64,000 nt of DNA from Phoenix dactylifera (GCF_009389715.1 NW_024067666.1:3823001-3887000), one strand, 5' to 3'. Shown: positions 39,936-52,283, numbered from the stretch's first letter. Translations and numbers: made by a program. Notes: generated from the letters alone by a model not told the origin.

Positions 39936-41599
39936 TCCACTCTTTTTTTTTTATTTTTTTATAAGAGATATATAAAACAGAGTAAGTTGATTTGGACTCG
40001 AACTGGTGTCTAGTTGGTCCGGCCTGCATCCTGACCAGCTATTTGTGTAACTCAAACAAAATATGTACGGCAGTTTGGAGGACATTTTCCTTCGCTTTGG
40101 AAAAAGATCTCTTATTTTTGACTATCTAGCGCCTGTAAACTCTGATTGAAAGTAAATTCAAGACATGCTCAGCACCCACAATACATTTAGAGAAAGAAAT
40201 TAGTGGTGCTGACTTGCTGGCCAATAAAGTTTTTGAAGAAGATTGCAGTTTTGACCCTCTGCGTCCAATTCCTCTGCTCCTCCTCGGGCGTCTCACTGTC
40301 GTGCAAAACTTTCACCACCTTAAAGGTAAAATATTTTCAAGCTCGCCAGGGGCAATGCTTGCGAATAACCGCCCTTCACATGGAATTAAGAAGAAACACA
40401 AATTAACAAGATCTAATTCTTAGTTTGTCACAAAAATCCGAATAATACGAACTTTTTTTTCCTTTTTGAGCATAAAGGGTGAGACGAAGAAAAGGTTAAA
40501 GGGAAGGCCGGTGGGTTTTCGCTTTTGCTCAGTGGACGGTGCGTAGGGGACAGCAGCTCAGATGACGACGTCCCCAAGGCACGCTCTTGCTCTCAAATCT
40601 GCCAAAAAGAGAGAGGGTTTTGATCCCTAGAGGAGGTTAAAACACGAGCGAAGGAATCCGTAAATTTGAGATAGAAATAGAAAAAATCCTATGATAGATT
40701 GTTGTTTTTTTATAAAATAAATAAATGATTCATATAAATCAAATATAAATATATTCAAAAAAAAAAAGGTTAAAAGACAATAAACTTCAAAACCACTCCT
40801 TCTTTGACTCAAAAGATATATCCGAAGTGATTGGTTATGTCTAAGACTAGTTAATTCATAATTTTATTGATCTCTCTACAGATGAATTTAATTTAGAAAA
40901 TCATATGGTTCTATTTTGAAGCAAGAAGTGGCACCTATTCCTTCAAGGTGTTTTTCTGAATCCAGCGAATAATTCTGGCCGAATGTGACAGGCCTTGTAC
41001 ATGGAGGATGGAACCCAACATGAGACACCATCAACACGCCCCCTCGATCGTAAATCTGGCCCCGTTTTCCGAGATATATTGGCACCATTATTATAGGCAG
41101 TGAGCTTAATTAAATACTCTAGTTGTGTTCCATCACCATGTTATTGGGATTGGGATGGAGGAGCAAGGACGAAGGAGACCAAAAGATGGGGCCCTTTTTT
41201 GCCTCTTTAATTAGATACTTTGGTGGCTCGGCTCGAGGGAAAGGACGTTAAATGGCCGCTTTATCACGTGGCTAGGCGAAATCTTGGAACCGTGTTTAGA
41301 TGCGAGAGTAGATGGGCTCGAGTGTACGGATAAATTCCGAGACCGGCCACCATTCGCATGCATGGGTTGTATGTTTCCTCAAAATGATACGTACTTTTAG
41401 GAAGCTTGACAACATCATTTTGTTAAATCATTTGGCAAGTCTGTTTGTTTGTTTGTTTGTTTGAATTCTATATATTGAAGTTGCCTTGGATGCTCGCTTT
41501 GGATGGAATTCCCTTGCATATTGCAAGTGGGACTTCTTTCCTTCTTCTTTTTTTTTCCCCCTTAAAATAATAATAATAACATGAATGATATAATACTAA
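39936..41599. other. gene-free stretch
   Basis: No supported gene. A (TTTG)n tract lies at about 41443-41462. A 120-bp piece near 40200-40330 has a smooth minus-strand frame (VVKVLHDSETPEEEQRNWTQ) but no recognised family and no continuation. Confidence 0.45.
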
Positions 41600-42070
41600 A
41601 TTTGACATCTTTACACTTTATGATGAAGAGTAATCTTGTTATAAAGAATAAAGAGATTTGGATAGATGGATGTTGCTGGATCATATCTAAGATCCTCTAT
41701 GCATCATATAGAGGTGTGTTTAATCTTACATCAGTTATTCGTAGATAGATTTTAGGTACTTATACAGGATCAAGAAATTCAAATAATACTTTCTGCCTAG
41801 TCATTTTGGATGAGGTTTTAGGTTGTTACAAATGGTATCAGAGCAGATTCAACCCATAATCTATGTCAACTAAAAGACAATGTAGCATGAATCTATTGAG
41901 GGCCAATTGTGATGTTTGTAATTAGATTTAAATGTATTTGAATCTTTAGCCTAACAAGAACGTTAGTACTTAAACGAGAAGAGTATGCGAGGACCTATAT
42001 AAGTATGTGTTTAGTCCTACATTAGTTATTATTATTGTAAATTCTATTTAGAGTTTTCTTTTTTTTTTTT
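41600..42070 (+). mobile_element. possible TRIM-like LTR relic
   Basis: GTTACA (LTR-like end) is followed two bases later by TGGTATCAGAGC at 41833-41844, the classic initiator-Met primer site. The upstream sequence has GTGTTTAATCTTACATCAG, and a second copy GTGTTTAGTCCTACATTAG lies at about 42007-42025, past a short non-coding interior. Short LTRs, a tiny interior and no genes fit a terminal-repeat retrotransposon in miniature. The outer ends could not be placed and the copy is worn. Confidence 0.45.
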
Positions 42071-44602
42071 TCTTCTTTCTCTAAGAAGGGAGGCTCCAAA
42101 TCGGGCCGTCTGGCCTTTATGAAGAATCAAGAAGAATTTACGGTGGAGGTAATTGATAGATGGGAGGTCACAGAAGCAGGGGATGCAATGTAAATACCCA
42201 CATTACCTAGCATTACAAAAAAGCTGAGGAGACTAGACAAAATTTCAATGCAATATCAACATTTATGACTATATTGCTGAGGTGAGATACCTAGAAAGGG
42301 ACAAATTGTGACTGGTTGTCCTCATCTGGTCATGGGTCCATGTCCATTTAGGGATGAAAATGAAGCAACCAGCCAGTAGCCATTGGATACTTCGCAGGAA
42401 TTCACCATTGGATCACCACTTATGCTCTGAAATCTGCCAGGAGGATGCATAATAGGGTTGATTCATTCAAATGAGGGTAAATCCTCCTTTTACACAAAAA
42501 ATACAACCTCTATCCATGATACAAAGTTCATTTTCTTTATATATATATATAGGACATGTACCTTTGAATGCATTAGGGGTAACGGGCATCCAACTTTATT
42601 TGAATTACTTCAAAGATTCCCTTGAAGAGAGGTGCTGCACCTGTGCGGGTCCCTTCTTGTCAGCTCACAGTCTCTAGGCATGCTCGGATTTGGTAATCTC
42701 ACGGCAGGTACACTGATCTCCCAGTCTATAACCGGAGTGGAGTGCTCGCTTTGGGTGGTATGTGGACCAGCCACCAAGTTAATACGCTTGAAGTTGTTAG
42801 GTCTGTATATTAGGATTTGGAAAAGAATACTCTCTGCTAATCGAGCTTCATTTAGATGGGGATCGAAGGTGCCATAGCCGTTTTGGTAAAGTTGTTGCAA
42901 GTTATTACTTTTGATTTGGATTTAAATCATATATTTTTTTGTAATAAAAGAAAAATTATCTAGATATCTTCTAATTCAGGATCAGTTTTATTTAATGTCC
43001 TATGAGTTTAACAAGTTTCAAAGTGATCTTTAAACTTACTTAAAAAGTTCAAAACAGTTTCGAGTCCCATTTAGCATACAATCATAAGGTGGAATGATTT
43101 TATCTACTTTGAAAAAAAAAGACCTATTTATTAACAAATACACTCTTTTCTCCTTTTCCTATCATTTCTTGCTCCCACTACATTCTTCTCTTCCAACATC
43201 TCATTCCCTCTAAATTCTATGGCTCTTCTCATCCTTTTTCTTAACCGGTTTCACTCAAGCTCTCCATCCACTCCTACCGCCTTATCTTCCAACACCTTTT
43301 CTCTAAACTTGGCCACTATCCTTATCTCTTCATTTTATTCTCCTTTTCATCTAATTTGGTCCTAAGCTCCACCCACTCTCGCCACCTCCTTATTTTCTAA
43401 TGCTGCCTCCTCCTCCTTTTTAAATACTGTCATGCTCCTTATTCTTTGTTTTCATCTAACCTGATCTCCGAGTCCCACCCACTCCTCTTCTCATCCCTCC
43501 TCCTCAATGACCTCCACCTTGGTCTCCTTTTCCTCCTCTCCCGCATCGTCGGCCTCCTCTTCTTTGCTTCTACCGCCCCTGCCATGCTGCACCTTCAATC
43601 TCGTTTACGGCGTATCCTATACCATCCTCTCTATTGCTGTCATTAGCTTTGTCTCCTATTCTATCTTCATATAGTCATGCATTGCATGGAGATCAAAGAC
43701 CATAGTACCGACTTCAACTCTACCACTTCCGACCATGGTGCCATTAAAATGTGCTACCAAAACAAAATATTTTATCCTAAAAAATTCCACATTACCATTG
43801 CAGGATGGAGTCTTATGGTGGGCCCAGGTAAACAAAGACGGACATCAATTGAGTAATGCCATGGTTTGCAGCTTGATCACAATGACAATTTTATAACTAT
43901 GTCAATTTATTTAAATCCATTTATACATGAATCTCAAACTTACAATAGCCTCAGATGACCCTTATTTCATAGGATATAACCTTTGCTATTATAACACAAA
44001 TAAAAAATCGACCATTCATTATTTGTTCCCAAGCCTCATGTTTCCTGAAAAAAAAAAAGAAGCCCAATCCTGAAAAACCTGCTCACAGTGGGAGTACATT
44101 TGTGTAATTGGAGATCAGAAACTTCAGTTCAGGGCCACATTACCTTGAGCCCAGAGCTCTGTCTAACTGCAAAAGCCCCAAGAGCCCATCACATTCCTAT
44201 CCATCCATCAACAATTTAAAGCGAACCCAAAGCTAATTCTTAAGGAAACTCAAAGGTTACTCCTCCCCTTAGAACCATTTTTTTTTAAAAAAAAAGAGAA
44301 AAGGAAAAAGAAAAAGGTCACTCTTCCTTTTACCTCACTAAAACCTCCATTAGCAACCCTCATTGCAGCATGATTCCCCTGTTCGCAGTTGGATCCGAGT
44401 CGAGGGCATTTCAGTACTTCAAACTCAGTGAGAGAAGGTTACAGGAGAGTAGTGACTGGAGATTGACACAGTGCAGAGTCCACCGCGAAGGTCTTATCAC
44501 CTCTCTCTCTCTCTCTCTCTCTTTCGCGTTTTAAAACCCCATCACGAGCCGGGGAATTTGCATCATCATCATAACGCCAACCAGCGGCGAGAGCGGCTCC
44601 TG
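42071..44602. other. gene-free stretch with pyrimidine-rich block; promoter side of the VAN3-binding-like gene
   Basis: 43140-43640 is a long C/T-rich block without a believable frame. The final 200 bp holds a (CT)n tract (about 44502-44522) in the likely 5' UTR of the next gene. No other gene is seen. Confidence 0.45.
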
Positions 44603-46059
44603 ATGGACGACCACAGAGAAAGCTGGCGGCCGGAGCCCTCCGCCCTCCGGCCGCCGGAGGCCCCCCGAGACCCGATGGAGTTCCTCTCCCGCTCCTGGAG
44701 CGCCTCCGCCTTAGAAGTCTCCAAGGCCCTCGGCCCCCCTCTCCCCTCGCCGCCTGGGGCGATCCTGGAGGACGCCGCCGGCGAGCTGGAGGAGGCCTCC
44801 GTCGGTGGGAACCCCTTCTCCTTCGCTCCCTCCGCCACCTCGCAGCTCGTCATGGAGAGGATAATGTCGCAGTCGGTGAGTTGGTGCCCCAAAAGAGTTG
44901 CGAAACAGGGGAGGAGTTGGGTACTTGTTTGGTTTATTTCCTTCAGAACTGGATTTTTTTTCTGGATTTTTGCATATAAATGGATTGGTGTTGGTTCCTC
45001 CCACTTCTTTCTTAATGCTTTACAGTGGTAAAGGTTTTTACTTTGTCTATTTTTTAAATAATATCCATGAATCGTGGCAGAGTTTTCCCATCCATTTTAT
45101 CAAAACGAAAAAAGCATTCTTTTTCTCCCTTTGCTTGTTTACATTTCTTGTTTCTTCCATTTAGATCGACCTTATAGTGGCTTTTTTCTTGTATTTTTAT
45201 TCATTTCTCTTACATTTTTCATTCATTTGTACTATGATTCAACAGCTTTTTTTAAATTGTTTACTTAAACTTAAAAAAATATTTACAGAATCTTTATACA
45301 ATACCTTCCTTTGTTCTGAAGTTCTTTTATTTAAAGCAGAGCTATTTTTACTTTTATGTTCCATGGGTTCTAACAGGTGCTCTGCTTATTTTCTCGGTGG
45401 CATCAGAGCATAACGCATTATTCCTCCACAGATTCTTAGAACATTGGCAAGTGAATCCAGAGGAAAACAGACATTTTATTTGTCAACAGCTATTAACTCT
45501 CGTTGAAATTTTAAATTCTTAGAAATGTTTCTCTTAAGCTTTTCTCTTGGATTCTTCTGAGTTTACCTTAGATCATTGCACCTATTCAAACTTTTTTTAG
45601 TAAACCTGCAGTCCTAGAGACTTCCAAAACTACAAAAAGATTATATTTTTTTTCTTTATTTTTCACTGTTCAAAATCTAATCTTCTCCCTACTTTGTTCT
45701 CTTGCCCTGTTTCTTTCTAAACAGCAGGAAGTGTCACCACTCGCATCAGGGCGTTTATCCCACAGCAGCGGGCCTCTGAATGGCGGCCAGAGCGGCGGAT
45801 CCCTCTCCGATAGTCCTCCCGTCTCCCCTTCGGACATCGACGACGTTAAGGTCTCCTCCCCTGCTTTCCTTTCTCTCTCAAACTTTTATAATTTCTTATC
45901 TTTAGAAAAGCGTTGCTTGTTTTCTTTCTGTTTGCTTATTTTTGTTTAGTATACTGTTTGTTCCTTCTTTAGAAAAATAAAATTGTTTCTTTGAAATCTG
46001 GAGCGCTGAAGACAACGCGACCAAATCTCAGGCTCTCTAATAAGTAAAAATTTTCCGCG

Positions 46060-46101
<42 letters not shown>

Positions 46102-48331
46102 CTGCCTTTCTCTTGTCCCAATAAAGCACCTGACATTTCTTTCGCCAGGCTTGTAATTAAATGAACCACCCCCTTTCTTTAAGAGCCTGTGAGCTTTTGG
46201 CTCTCTGTTTTCTTGCCATTTTTAGTCCCTTTAGCGAGTCTTACCAATGTAGTCCTGCCTCGACACGAACAAGTTCCCAATCTTCATCTCAAAATGCCCC
46301 TATAATTAATCTCTCCTTCATCGTAATTTTCTTGTAATTCACGGAATACTCCCTGGATCATCCTTTTTACCTTTTGTATTAAGACAGAGCTGGTTTTTGT
46401 CCTCGGGGGTCAAAGTCAAAGTTTGCGTGAAGAGAACTGTGGGTTTTTTGGGCATTGGGATAGATCCAGAGGTGTGTTGTCGTCATAGATCCTGTCCTTT
46501 TTTTGTCTTGTAGCTCTGTGAGCTTAGCTTGTGCTGGGCTTTGGGCTGTTGTTTAGCTCTGTTGGACGCAAGAAGCTCTGGTTCTTCTGCAGAGCTGTCT
46601 CCTCTCTGTCCCAGTTAAACAAGACACCCCAGTCAGTGATTGCCCCCTTACTGCCTTAATGCCCGAGCCTGCCCATTACTTTTATCTTAGTTCAGAGAGT
46701 GATTCCTTCTTTATACGGCTCATGCCCCCTGCCATCCCTGAGGTCACCAAGTCTCTCTCACCATCTTCATGATTCCTTTGGTTTCCAATAGAGAAAAGGC
46801 ACTTTATTAGTAGTTATCAAACATTCATTTGTGAAAAAATTTGGCTAGCATCAATTAATCTCTCTAATAAGCTGGGAATAATCCCATGCCTGAAGAATGG
46901 AATGTAAGGATAAAAAGATGGTATTCTGGTAGTAGTATAGTAGAGCGCTTGCAATGAAGTAATCACTTCACTTGCAATGGATTAGCTGCAGTTGTGCCGA
47001 GCTGGCAACACGCCGAAGCTCCAAGCGTATAGAGGGAGCAGCAAGACGGTGGGGAGGTGGCTCAAGGACAGGAGGGAGAAGAAGAAAGAGGAGACTCGGG
47101 CCCACAATGCCCAGCTCCATGCTGCCGTCTCGGTGGCCGCCGTCGCTGCGGCGGTTGCGGCGATCGCAGCCGCCACCGCCGCCACCTCGGGGTCGGGCAA
47201 GGACGACCGTGCCACCAGGACCGACATGGCGGTGGCGTCTGCTGCAACCCTTGTGGCCGCGCACTGTGTTGAGGCTGCCGAGTCCATGGGGGCCGAGCGC
47301 GAGCACCTGGCGTCGGTCGTCGGTTCTGCTGTTAACGTCCGGAACCCTGGGGATATCATCACTCTCACTGCTGCTGCGGCCACTGGTAAGTGTAATTCTT
47401 GTTGCAGAGATATCCTCCATGGGCTGTTATTGGAGAAATAAGATTTGTTCTGGGTTGGCAGCACTGCGAGGGGCGGCGACATTGAAGGCCAGGGCGCTTA
47501 AAGAGGTATGGAACATAGCGGCCGTCATCCCGGTGGAGAAGGGAGGGATGGGAGGCCACCACGACCATCGCCACCACAAGCAACACAAGGAATTGGATAG
47601 CAATGGAAGCAGTTTCAGTGATGAGCTTGTACAGGACGAGGAGAACTTCCTTGGCCTCTGCAGCCAGGAGCTTCTCGCCCGGGGGACCGAGCTTCTCAAA
47701 CGCACCCGGAAAGGTCTGCAGTCGCTGCCAACCTTCTCGTTAACGATTGAAGTTAAAAAGAGTCCCAGGGAAGGATTGGCATTGATATTTTTTGTGTTTG
47801 ATGATTATAATTAATTGCAGGCGCGCTTCATTGGAAGGTCGTCTCGGTGTACATCAATCGCATGGGCCTGGTAAGGTGGTTGTGTAAAGCTTGCTACCGT
47901 TTGTTTCTCACTGTCATCATTCTCGCTCCAAGATGTTTTAAGTTATATTTTGTCCTGCCGAGTCTGCAGGTAATGCTTAAGATGAAGAGCAGGCATGTTG
48001 CTGGAACCATCACCAAGAAGAAAAAGAGTTAGTCTCACACAAGTGATTAATGAAGGTCAAGTATTGCAGGTCTATTTCCTTTGCATGGACTGATGACGAT
48101 GCTCCGGCATTGTTTGCTGCAGGCGTGGTTATGGAGGTTCGCAGGGATATCCAAGCATGGCCGGGCCGACACTTGCTGGAAGGCGGAGAGCAACGGCGCT
48201 ACTTTGGACTGAGGACGGCGGAGCGCCGGGTCATCGAGTTCGAATGCAGGAGCCAGAGGGAGTATGAGATGTGGACGCAGGGAGTATCCCGCCTCCTCAA
48301 CATTGCCAGCGAGAGGAAGCACCTCGCCTGA
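44603..48331 (+). CDS. VAN3-binding protein / FORKED-like protein (DUF828 + PH_2)
   Basis: Seven exons: 44603-44875, 45725-45850, 46992-47385, 47462-47713, 47821-47870, 47970-48027 and 48123-48331. All have GT-AG ends and agreeing phases, giving 1362 nt and 453 aa. DUF828 (about residues 20-330) shows [61 protein letters not shown] and [22 protein letters not shown]-like domain (PH_2, about 351-450) shows [18 protein letters not shown] and [18 protein letters not shown], then [13 protein letters not shown]. Family knowledge: such proteins bind the ARF-GAP VAN3 and phosphoinositides at the trans-Golgi or plasma membrane, and steer auxin-carrier traffic during vein patterning. The acceptor of exon 2 is a NAGNAG (ACAGCAG), so one Gln may be optional. 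ATG 44603 is chosen as the first in-frame ATG matching the family start. It looks intact. Confidence 0.93.
46061..46099. repeat. (GA)n microsatellite in intron 2 of the VAN3-binding-like gene
   Basis: A GA run of about 39 bp in the 1.1-kb second intron. The minus-strand frame across it (poly Ser-Leu) is an artefact. Confidence 0.9.
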
Positions 48332-48999
48332 CCGGGGAGAGCTGCCTGCAGACCATCAAAGTGATCAGCCATTTGCTTAGCTAATGGCCCAAACTGAAAA
48401 CTAATGGCTTGGCGAGGAATTTTTGTAATCAAAGAAATGTGTGAAGTGGGCTCCATCTGCCATTGTAGAAAAAGAAAAGGAGAAGTGAATCAAATCAACC
48501 ACTGGGGGTTCTTTTGTGGATTTGCTTTTGCTGTTTGGTTTTTGTTATGCAAGTGATACTGTACAAATACTAGCAGCAGGAAAAAGGGGACCATGTTCAG
48601 CTCTTAAACAGTTGCGGCCGGGAAGAATCTTTGACTGCAGAAAAGCAAACAGTTTAGTTCTTGAAAAGAGCACGACTGTGTGGGCTCCTCTCTATGTTCT
48701 TGATCTGCCAAAGGAAATCAGTCTATTTTGGCTCTTTATACATGATTCCACATTGAGGAATAATCTCAAACATGCAAGTACTTCATATGTAAAATTATAA
48801 TACCCTCTTCCATAGCAATACAGTATTTCAATTCAAAGACCGTCCATAACTACAAGGCCACTCTCAGAACCACATTACAATTTGATTACAGTTATGTTAA
48901 AGCATACAGGCAAAAACTGTTATCATGATCAACTTGAAGACTATGCACTTATATAAGGTTCGGTATCCATGGCAGTTGAAGGTAGGAAGAAGCCCGATA
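48332..48999. other. convergent 3' ends
   Basis: Space between the stop of the VAN3-binding-like gene (+) and the end of the first LIFEGUARD gene (-), so the two genes converge. It should hold both 3' UTRs. No poly-A signal can be assigned with certainty. Confidence 0.5.
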
Positions 49000-49113
49000 G
49001 AGGTGTCGAACTGCTCATGAATCACTAGCACTAAAGGCTGTTAACAGAGCCATTAATGGAGGCGTCGAGCTGCTCATGAATCACTAGCACCGAAGGCTGT
49101 GAGCAGAGCCATG
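49000..49113 (-). repeat. 60-bp duplication of the LIFEGUARD C-terminal coding end
   Basis: Copies at 49060-49113 (the real gene end) and 49000-49053 (after the stop) are offset by exactly 60 bp. On the minus strand both read MALLTAF(G/S)ASDS followed by TGA and GCAG(C/T)TCGAC(G/A)CC. Within the codons most differences are synonymous. The extra copy lies in the 3' UTR. Confidence 0.85.
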
Positions 49114-52043
49114 AAAAGGTTGACGATGTCAAGATACAGAGAAATGGCAGCACAGACATAATCGTCGTAGCTGTGGCGCTTGATCAGGTTGTCGGTGTCG
49201 TAGATGATGAAACCAGAAAAAATAAGCGCCGCCAAGCACCCATAGATCGTCGTTCCGACCTTTCCAAATGGGATGAAAATCTGCAGGAGCATAGCTAAGA
49301 TGCTCAGCCCCAGGTCATAAAGAAAGGAATTGGGAGAGCTAAAGCTTGGCATGGTCCACTGACCTGGATGAAGCAGTATATCATCAACACCAGAAGGGCT
49401 GCAAACAAGAATGGCCCTAGGAAGTTGAAATCATGGCCTCTTTTGGCAGCCCAGAATGTGTATAGTGTGAGCCCAATAACAACAACAACCGTCAGAGATG
49501 CAGCTTCCAGTATAACTTTTCCTGTGCCAAAATCGAAACAAATCACATAATGGATATGGTAAACCTAGAATGTCAACAGCATCATGCAATTCTGCTGCAG
49601 AGCTGTGTCCAAGTAGCAATTTCAAGGCTCAAAGACATTAAAAGATCAAAAAACATCAACAAAGTTGATAAGGACTTACTCATACAAAGCCAGTTTGAAC
49701 AATGAAATGAAGAAAAGAAAATAAAATAACTAAGAATGTAATATAACACCATCCTGCACATTTGACATCCACAGTGACCTTCTCTGGTGGATCTCTCTCT
49801 GTTCAAGGTACCCTTCTCATATGGCAGCCTCACTCTACTTCACCAGGTTGGACTTTCTCTATGGCCAGTCTCTTTGGTCTTTCTAGGTCGCCCTTCGCAG
49901 AGGCATCTTAGACTCTTATTTACTTCCCTTGGATGCTCATTGTTAATTCATGTAGATTATGGAATCCATGAACCAAAATTATCTGTCCATCATGCATTCA
50001 TGCAGGTAAAAAACCCTAGCTTGTGAATTGAGTCACAACTATATTTTCTTATGTGGGCCCCTCTAGCAATTGCTTTATGCATGGTTGCATTTCCTTATTA
50101 TGCCAAGACAGCTTCTCTTTTTCGATTTATGAGAACCCCTTGACAGCCACCAAGGTGGTAGCCTAGTGGTACTGGGCAGCAATTCTAACCACAAGGTCTC
50201 AAGTTCGAATCGCTGCGGCGACGATTAAATTGTGGACCGGAGCTCACTACTTTGGCCACTGCTTGGACTTGTGGTGTAGGACCGCTCTTGAACCGCTAGT
50301 AGCCGGGGTGGTGCCGGGTGTGACGTACTCACACGTGGGACTCGAGCCAGAGCTCAGAGGAGTAGCTGAGCCGGGCCCACGGGTGGGGAGGGTATGAGTA
50401 AAACCGGTCGGGGTGCCCAACACACGGCCATTTCTGCCCGCATCGAACATTCTCCTGGCGGGACGGGGGCCCAGTGGGGGCTGCTACGCGGGGGTGGGCT
50501 TGTCCCTTCCTCCCCCCTACCCCTTTTCTTTAGCAAAAAAAAAAAAAAAAAAAAAAAAAAACCCCTTGACAGTCTCCATTCTTGACTTTAATTTGGTGCT
50601 CAGGGCACCAACAACTCAAGGGAAACAAAGATCATGTGTTCATCTCACTACAACCCTATTTATATTCAACTCTGAATGCATTCATTGTTTTGATGAGTAA
50701 GGCAAATTCATGGGAACCACTTCATAGTGTAAGTTTACTTGTCAAACAAAAAGATTCTGGATACGGTCCCATTAAGTGTATTTTAAGATATAGGATCTTT
50801 TTTGAATACTATAATATAAGTTACTCCACCATGTATATTCAAGTGTTGAACGAGTATATAATTTTGATGGCTAACCAAAATTTTAGAAGCCAAAGCTTCA
50901 TGATTGCAAGCCATTAGAGGTAATTTTAAACACGAAGGCATTGAATATTGCTAGTCAAACAACCCAAAATTTTATATAGAATTCTATGTTTTTATCATTT
51001 TAATTAAGCACCAGCACTAAATCTGTAATGCATTGGTGTCAATTATGTTTTATTAAATCATACAGTTCTCATCGTGTTCTTTCTATTCTATTTTCGTAGA
51101 ACTTCACGACTCCACAGACATTTAAAAACAAATGATGCATCTTGATTGCGATGAAATACATCACTTATAGGTGTTTGCTTATTCTTCTATTTTCTCCTCC
51201 CAAAACTCAATAGCATTTACATTCCAACTACATCAGTTTCCTTCTCCAACTCAATATATAGAAATGTCGGATTCCGAAATATAAATGTTATATATTAAGT
51301 TTTAGTGGTGCTCTTTGTCCATTACACTCTCTATATAAAAATTTTTATTGTCGTTTTGTATTCTGTTTTCTTACTACCTCATAATTCAAAGAATATTTAG
51401 AATAATAATCTGATTACATTGTTTCCTTCTCAAATTCAAAATAACAAAGTAGAAGAATTCCCTTTGCGACAAACCTAACACAAAAACAGGCACCAAAATG
51501 ATTGTTTTCTTCCTCTGCTCATGGGATTTCTTTCAGCAGGAAGACAAATATGAATGCAAATTGAAAATAGTTTTCTCCTTACCGCTCCTTGTTGCGCATG
51601 CCAACCCGACCGTGAGGCTGATGCAGACCGTGAACAGCATGAGGAGAATCAGATTTATCGGATGGCGCTGCCGGAAGTATATCATCGGCAACATAACTGT
51701 TCCACGGAGGGGAACCATCATCAAAATCACAGCTTCTTTTGCTAAAACTCATCAAGATATCTAAATTGGATGGGATTCCGCAAAAATTACCGAAGAATGG
51801 CGCGATGATGATTAGAATAAAGACGGCCAATGAGGCAGGGGTATGGGCGAGGAGGAAGCGGGAGATGGCTGGGACAAAGATGACGACGCAGGCGACAGCG
51901 ATGGTGAGCAGAATCTGGATGACGACGATGGTGTAGACCTTTCGAACGAAGGCCCACCGAATCTGTGGGTTCTCCATCATGTTGGGGTATAGAGCGCCGC
52001 CGCCCACCCCAGCCTCGATGTCGTGCTGCTTGTTCTTCACCAT
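49074..52043 (-). CDS. LFG: LIFEGUARD / Bax inhibitor-1 family protein, copy A
   Basis: Four exons on the minus strand: 52043-51791, 51696-51583, 49521-49364 and 49280-49074 (732 nt, 243 aa; GT-AG, phases 1, 1, 0). Seven-TM BI-1 (TMBIM) family: YPNMMENPQIRWAFVRKVYT, then FRQRHPINLILLMLFTVCIS, LTLYTFWAAKRGHDFNFLGP, IIYDTDNLIKRHSYDDYV and the acidic end LDIVNLFMALL. The Asp pairs of the pore region are kept. Family knowledge: ER, Golgi or plasma-membrane proteins that restrain cell death, affect calcium leak and influence powdery mildew susceptibility. The ATG at 52043 is preferred; nine codons upstream an in-frame TTG offers no ATG. Compared with copy B the N-terminus is charged (MVKNKQHDIEAG). 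Intron 2 (2.06 kb) holds a SINE. A TATA box lies upstream, and a LINE is inserted just beyond it. Confidence 0.93.
50134..50146. repeat. left target-site duplication of the SINE
   Basis: AACCCCTTGACAG, repeated at 50560-50572 after the A-tail. The first one or two A residues of the right copy could belong to the tail. Confidence 0.88.
50147..50559 (+). mobile_element. tRNA-derived SINE in LIFEGUARD-A intron 2
   Basis: About 385 bp plus an A-tail of about 27. An A-box (TAGCCTAGTGG, 50159-50169) and B-box (AGTTCGAATCG, 50202-50212) stand 33 bp apart, as in a tRNA-type pol III promoter. The body beyond is unrelated to tRNA. Flanking 13-bp duplications and the A-tail prove LINE-type insertion. 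It lies on the strand opposite to the host gene and inside an intron, so splicing need not be affected. The family name is not recognised. Confidence 0.88.
50560..50572. repeat. right target-site duplication of the SINE
   Basis: AACCCCTTGACAG, matching 50134-50146. Confidence 0.88.
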
Positions 52044-52244
52044 CTCGTGCTCGTCGGGCGGTTCTTCCAAGAGGCGAATAGGATTGACGGGCGGTGGCCC
52101 AAGGGATCGGATTGGAATCGGGAGAAGGGGAGGAGAGGGGAATTGGGGTTTGGAGGGAGGCGGTTGAAAGGATGGTGGAGGGGCGGAAGAGAGGGGTGGG
52201 GAAGCCCGGCCACCGGTCGCGCAAACGAAAGGGACGCGGGTTTC

Positions 52245-52252
52245 TATTTATA
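52245..52252 (-). promoter_or_regulatory. TATA box of LIFEGUARD copy A
   Basis: On the minus strand CCATATAAATAG holds TATAAATA about 200 bp before the ATG. It would put transcription start near 52215 and a 5' UTR of about 170 nt. The LINE insertion begins 46 bp upstream of it. Confidence 0.6.
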
Positions 52253-52283
52253 TGGAGTTTCGCTTGAGAATTAGACCGTTACG

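Noticed and set aside
40200-40420. Possible small gene (VVKVLHDSETPEEEQRNW on the minus strand)
   Set aside because: It is a single short open stretch with no recognised family, no start and stop context and no neighbouring exon.
43140-43650. C/T-rich block with a Leu/Ser-rich frame
   Set aside because: Low complexity, with no homology or splice context. Probably non-coding.
46968-47705. Minus-strand frames over the VAN3-binding-like exons
   Set aside because: They are reverse-strand shadows of DUF828 coding sequence and have no family similarity.
50159-50212. A-box and B-box resembling a tRNA gene
   Set aside because: No cloverleaf or anticodon arm can be formed. The A-tail and target duplications show it is the head of a SINE.
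52044-52070. Earlier start for LIFEGUARD-A at 52070
   Set aside because: That codon is TTG. The in-frame ATG at 52043 gives a protein of family length.
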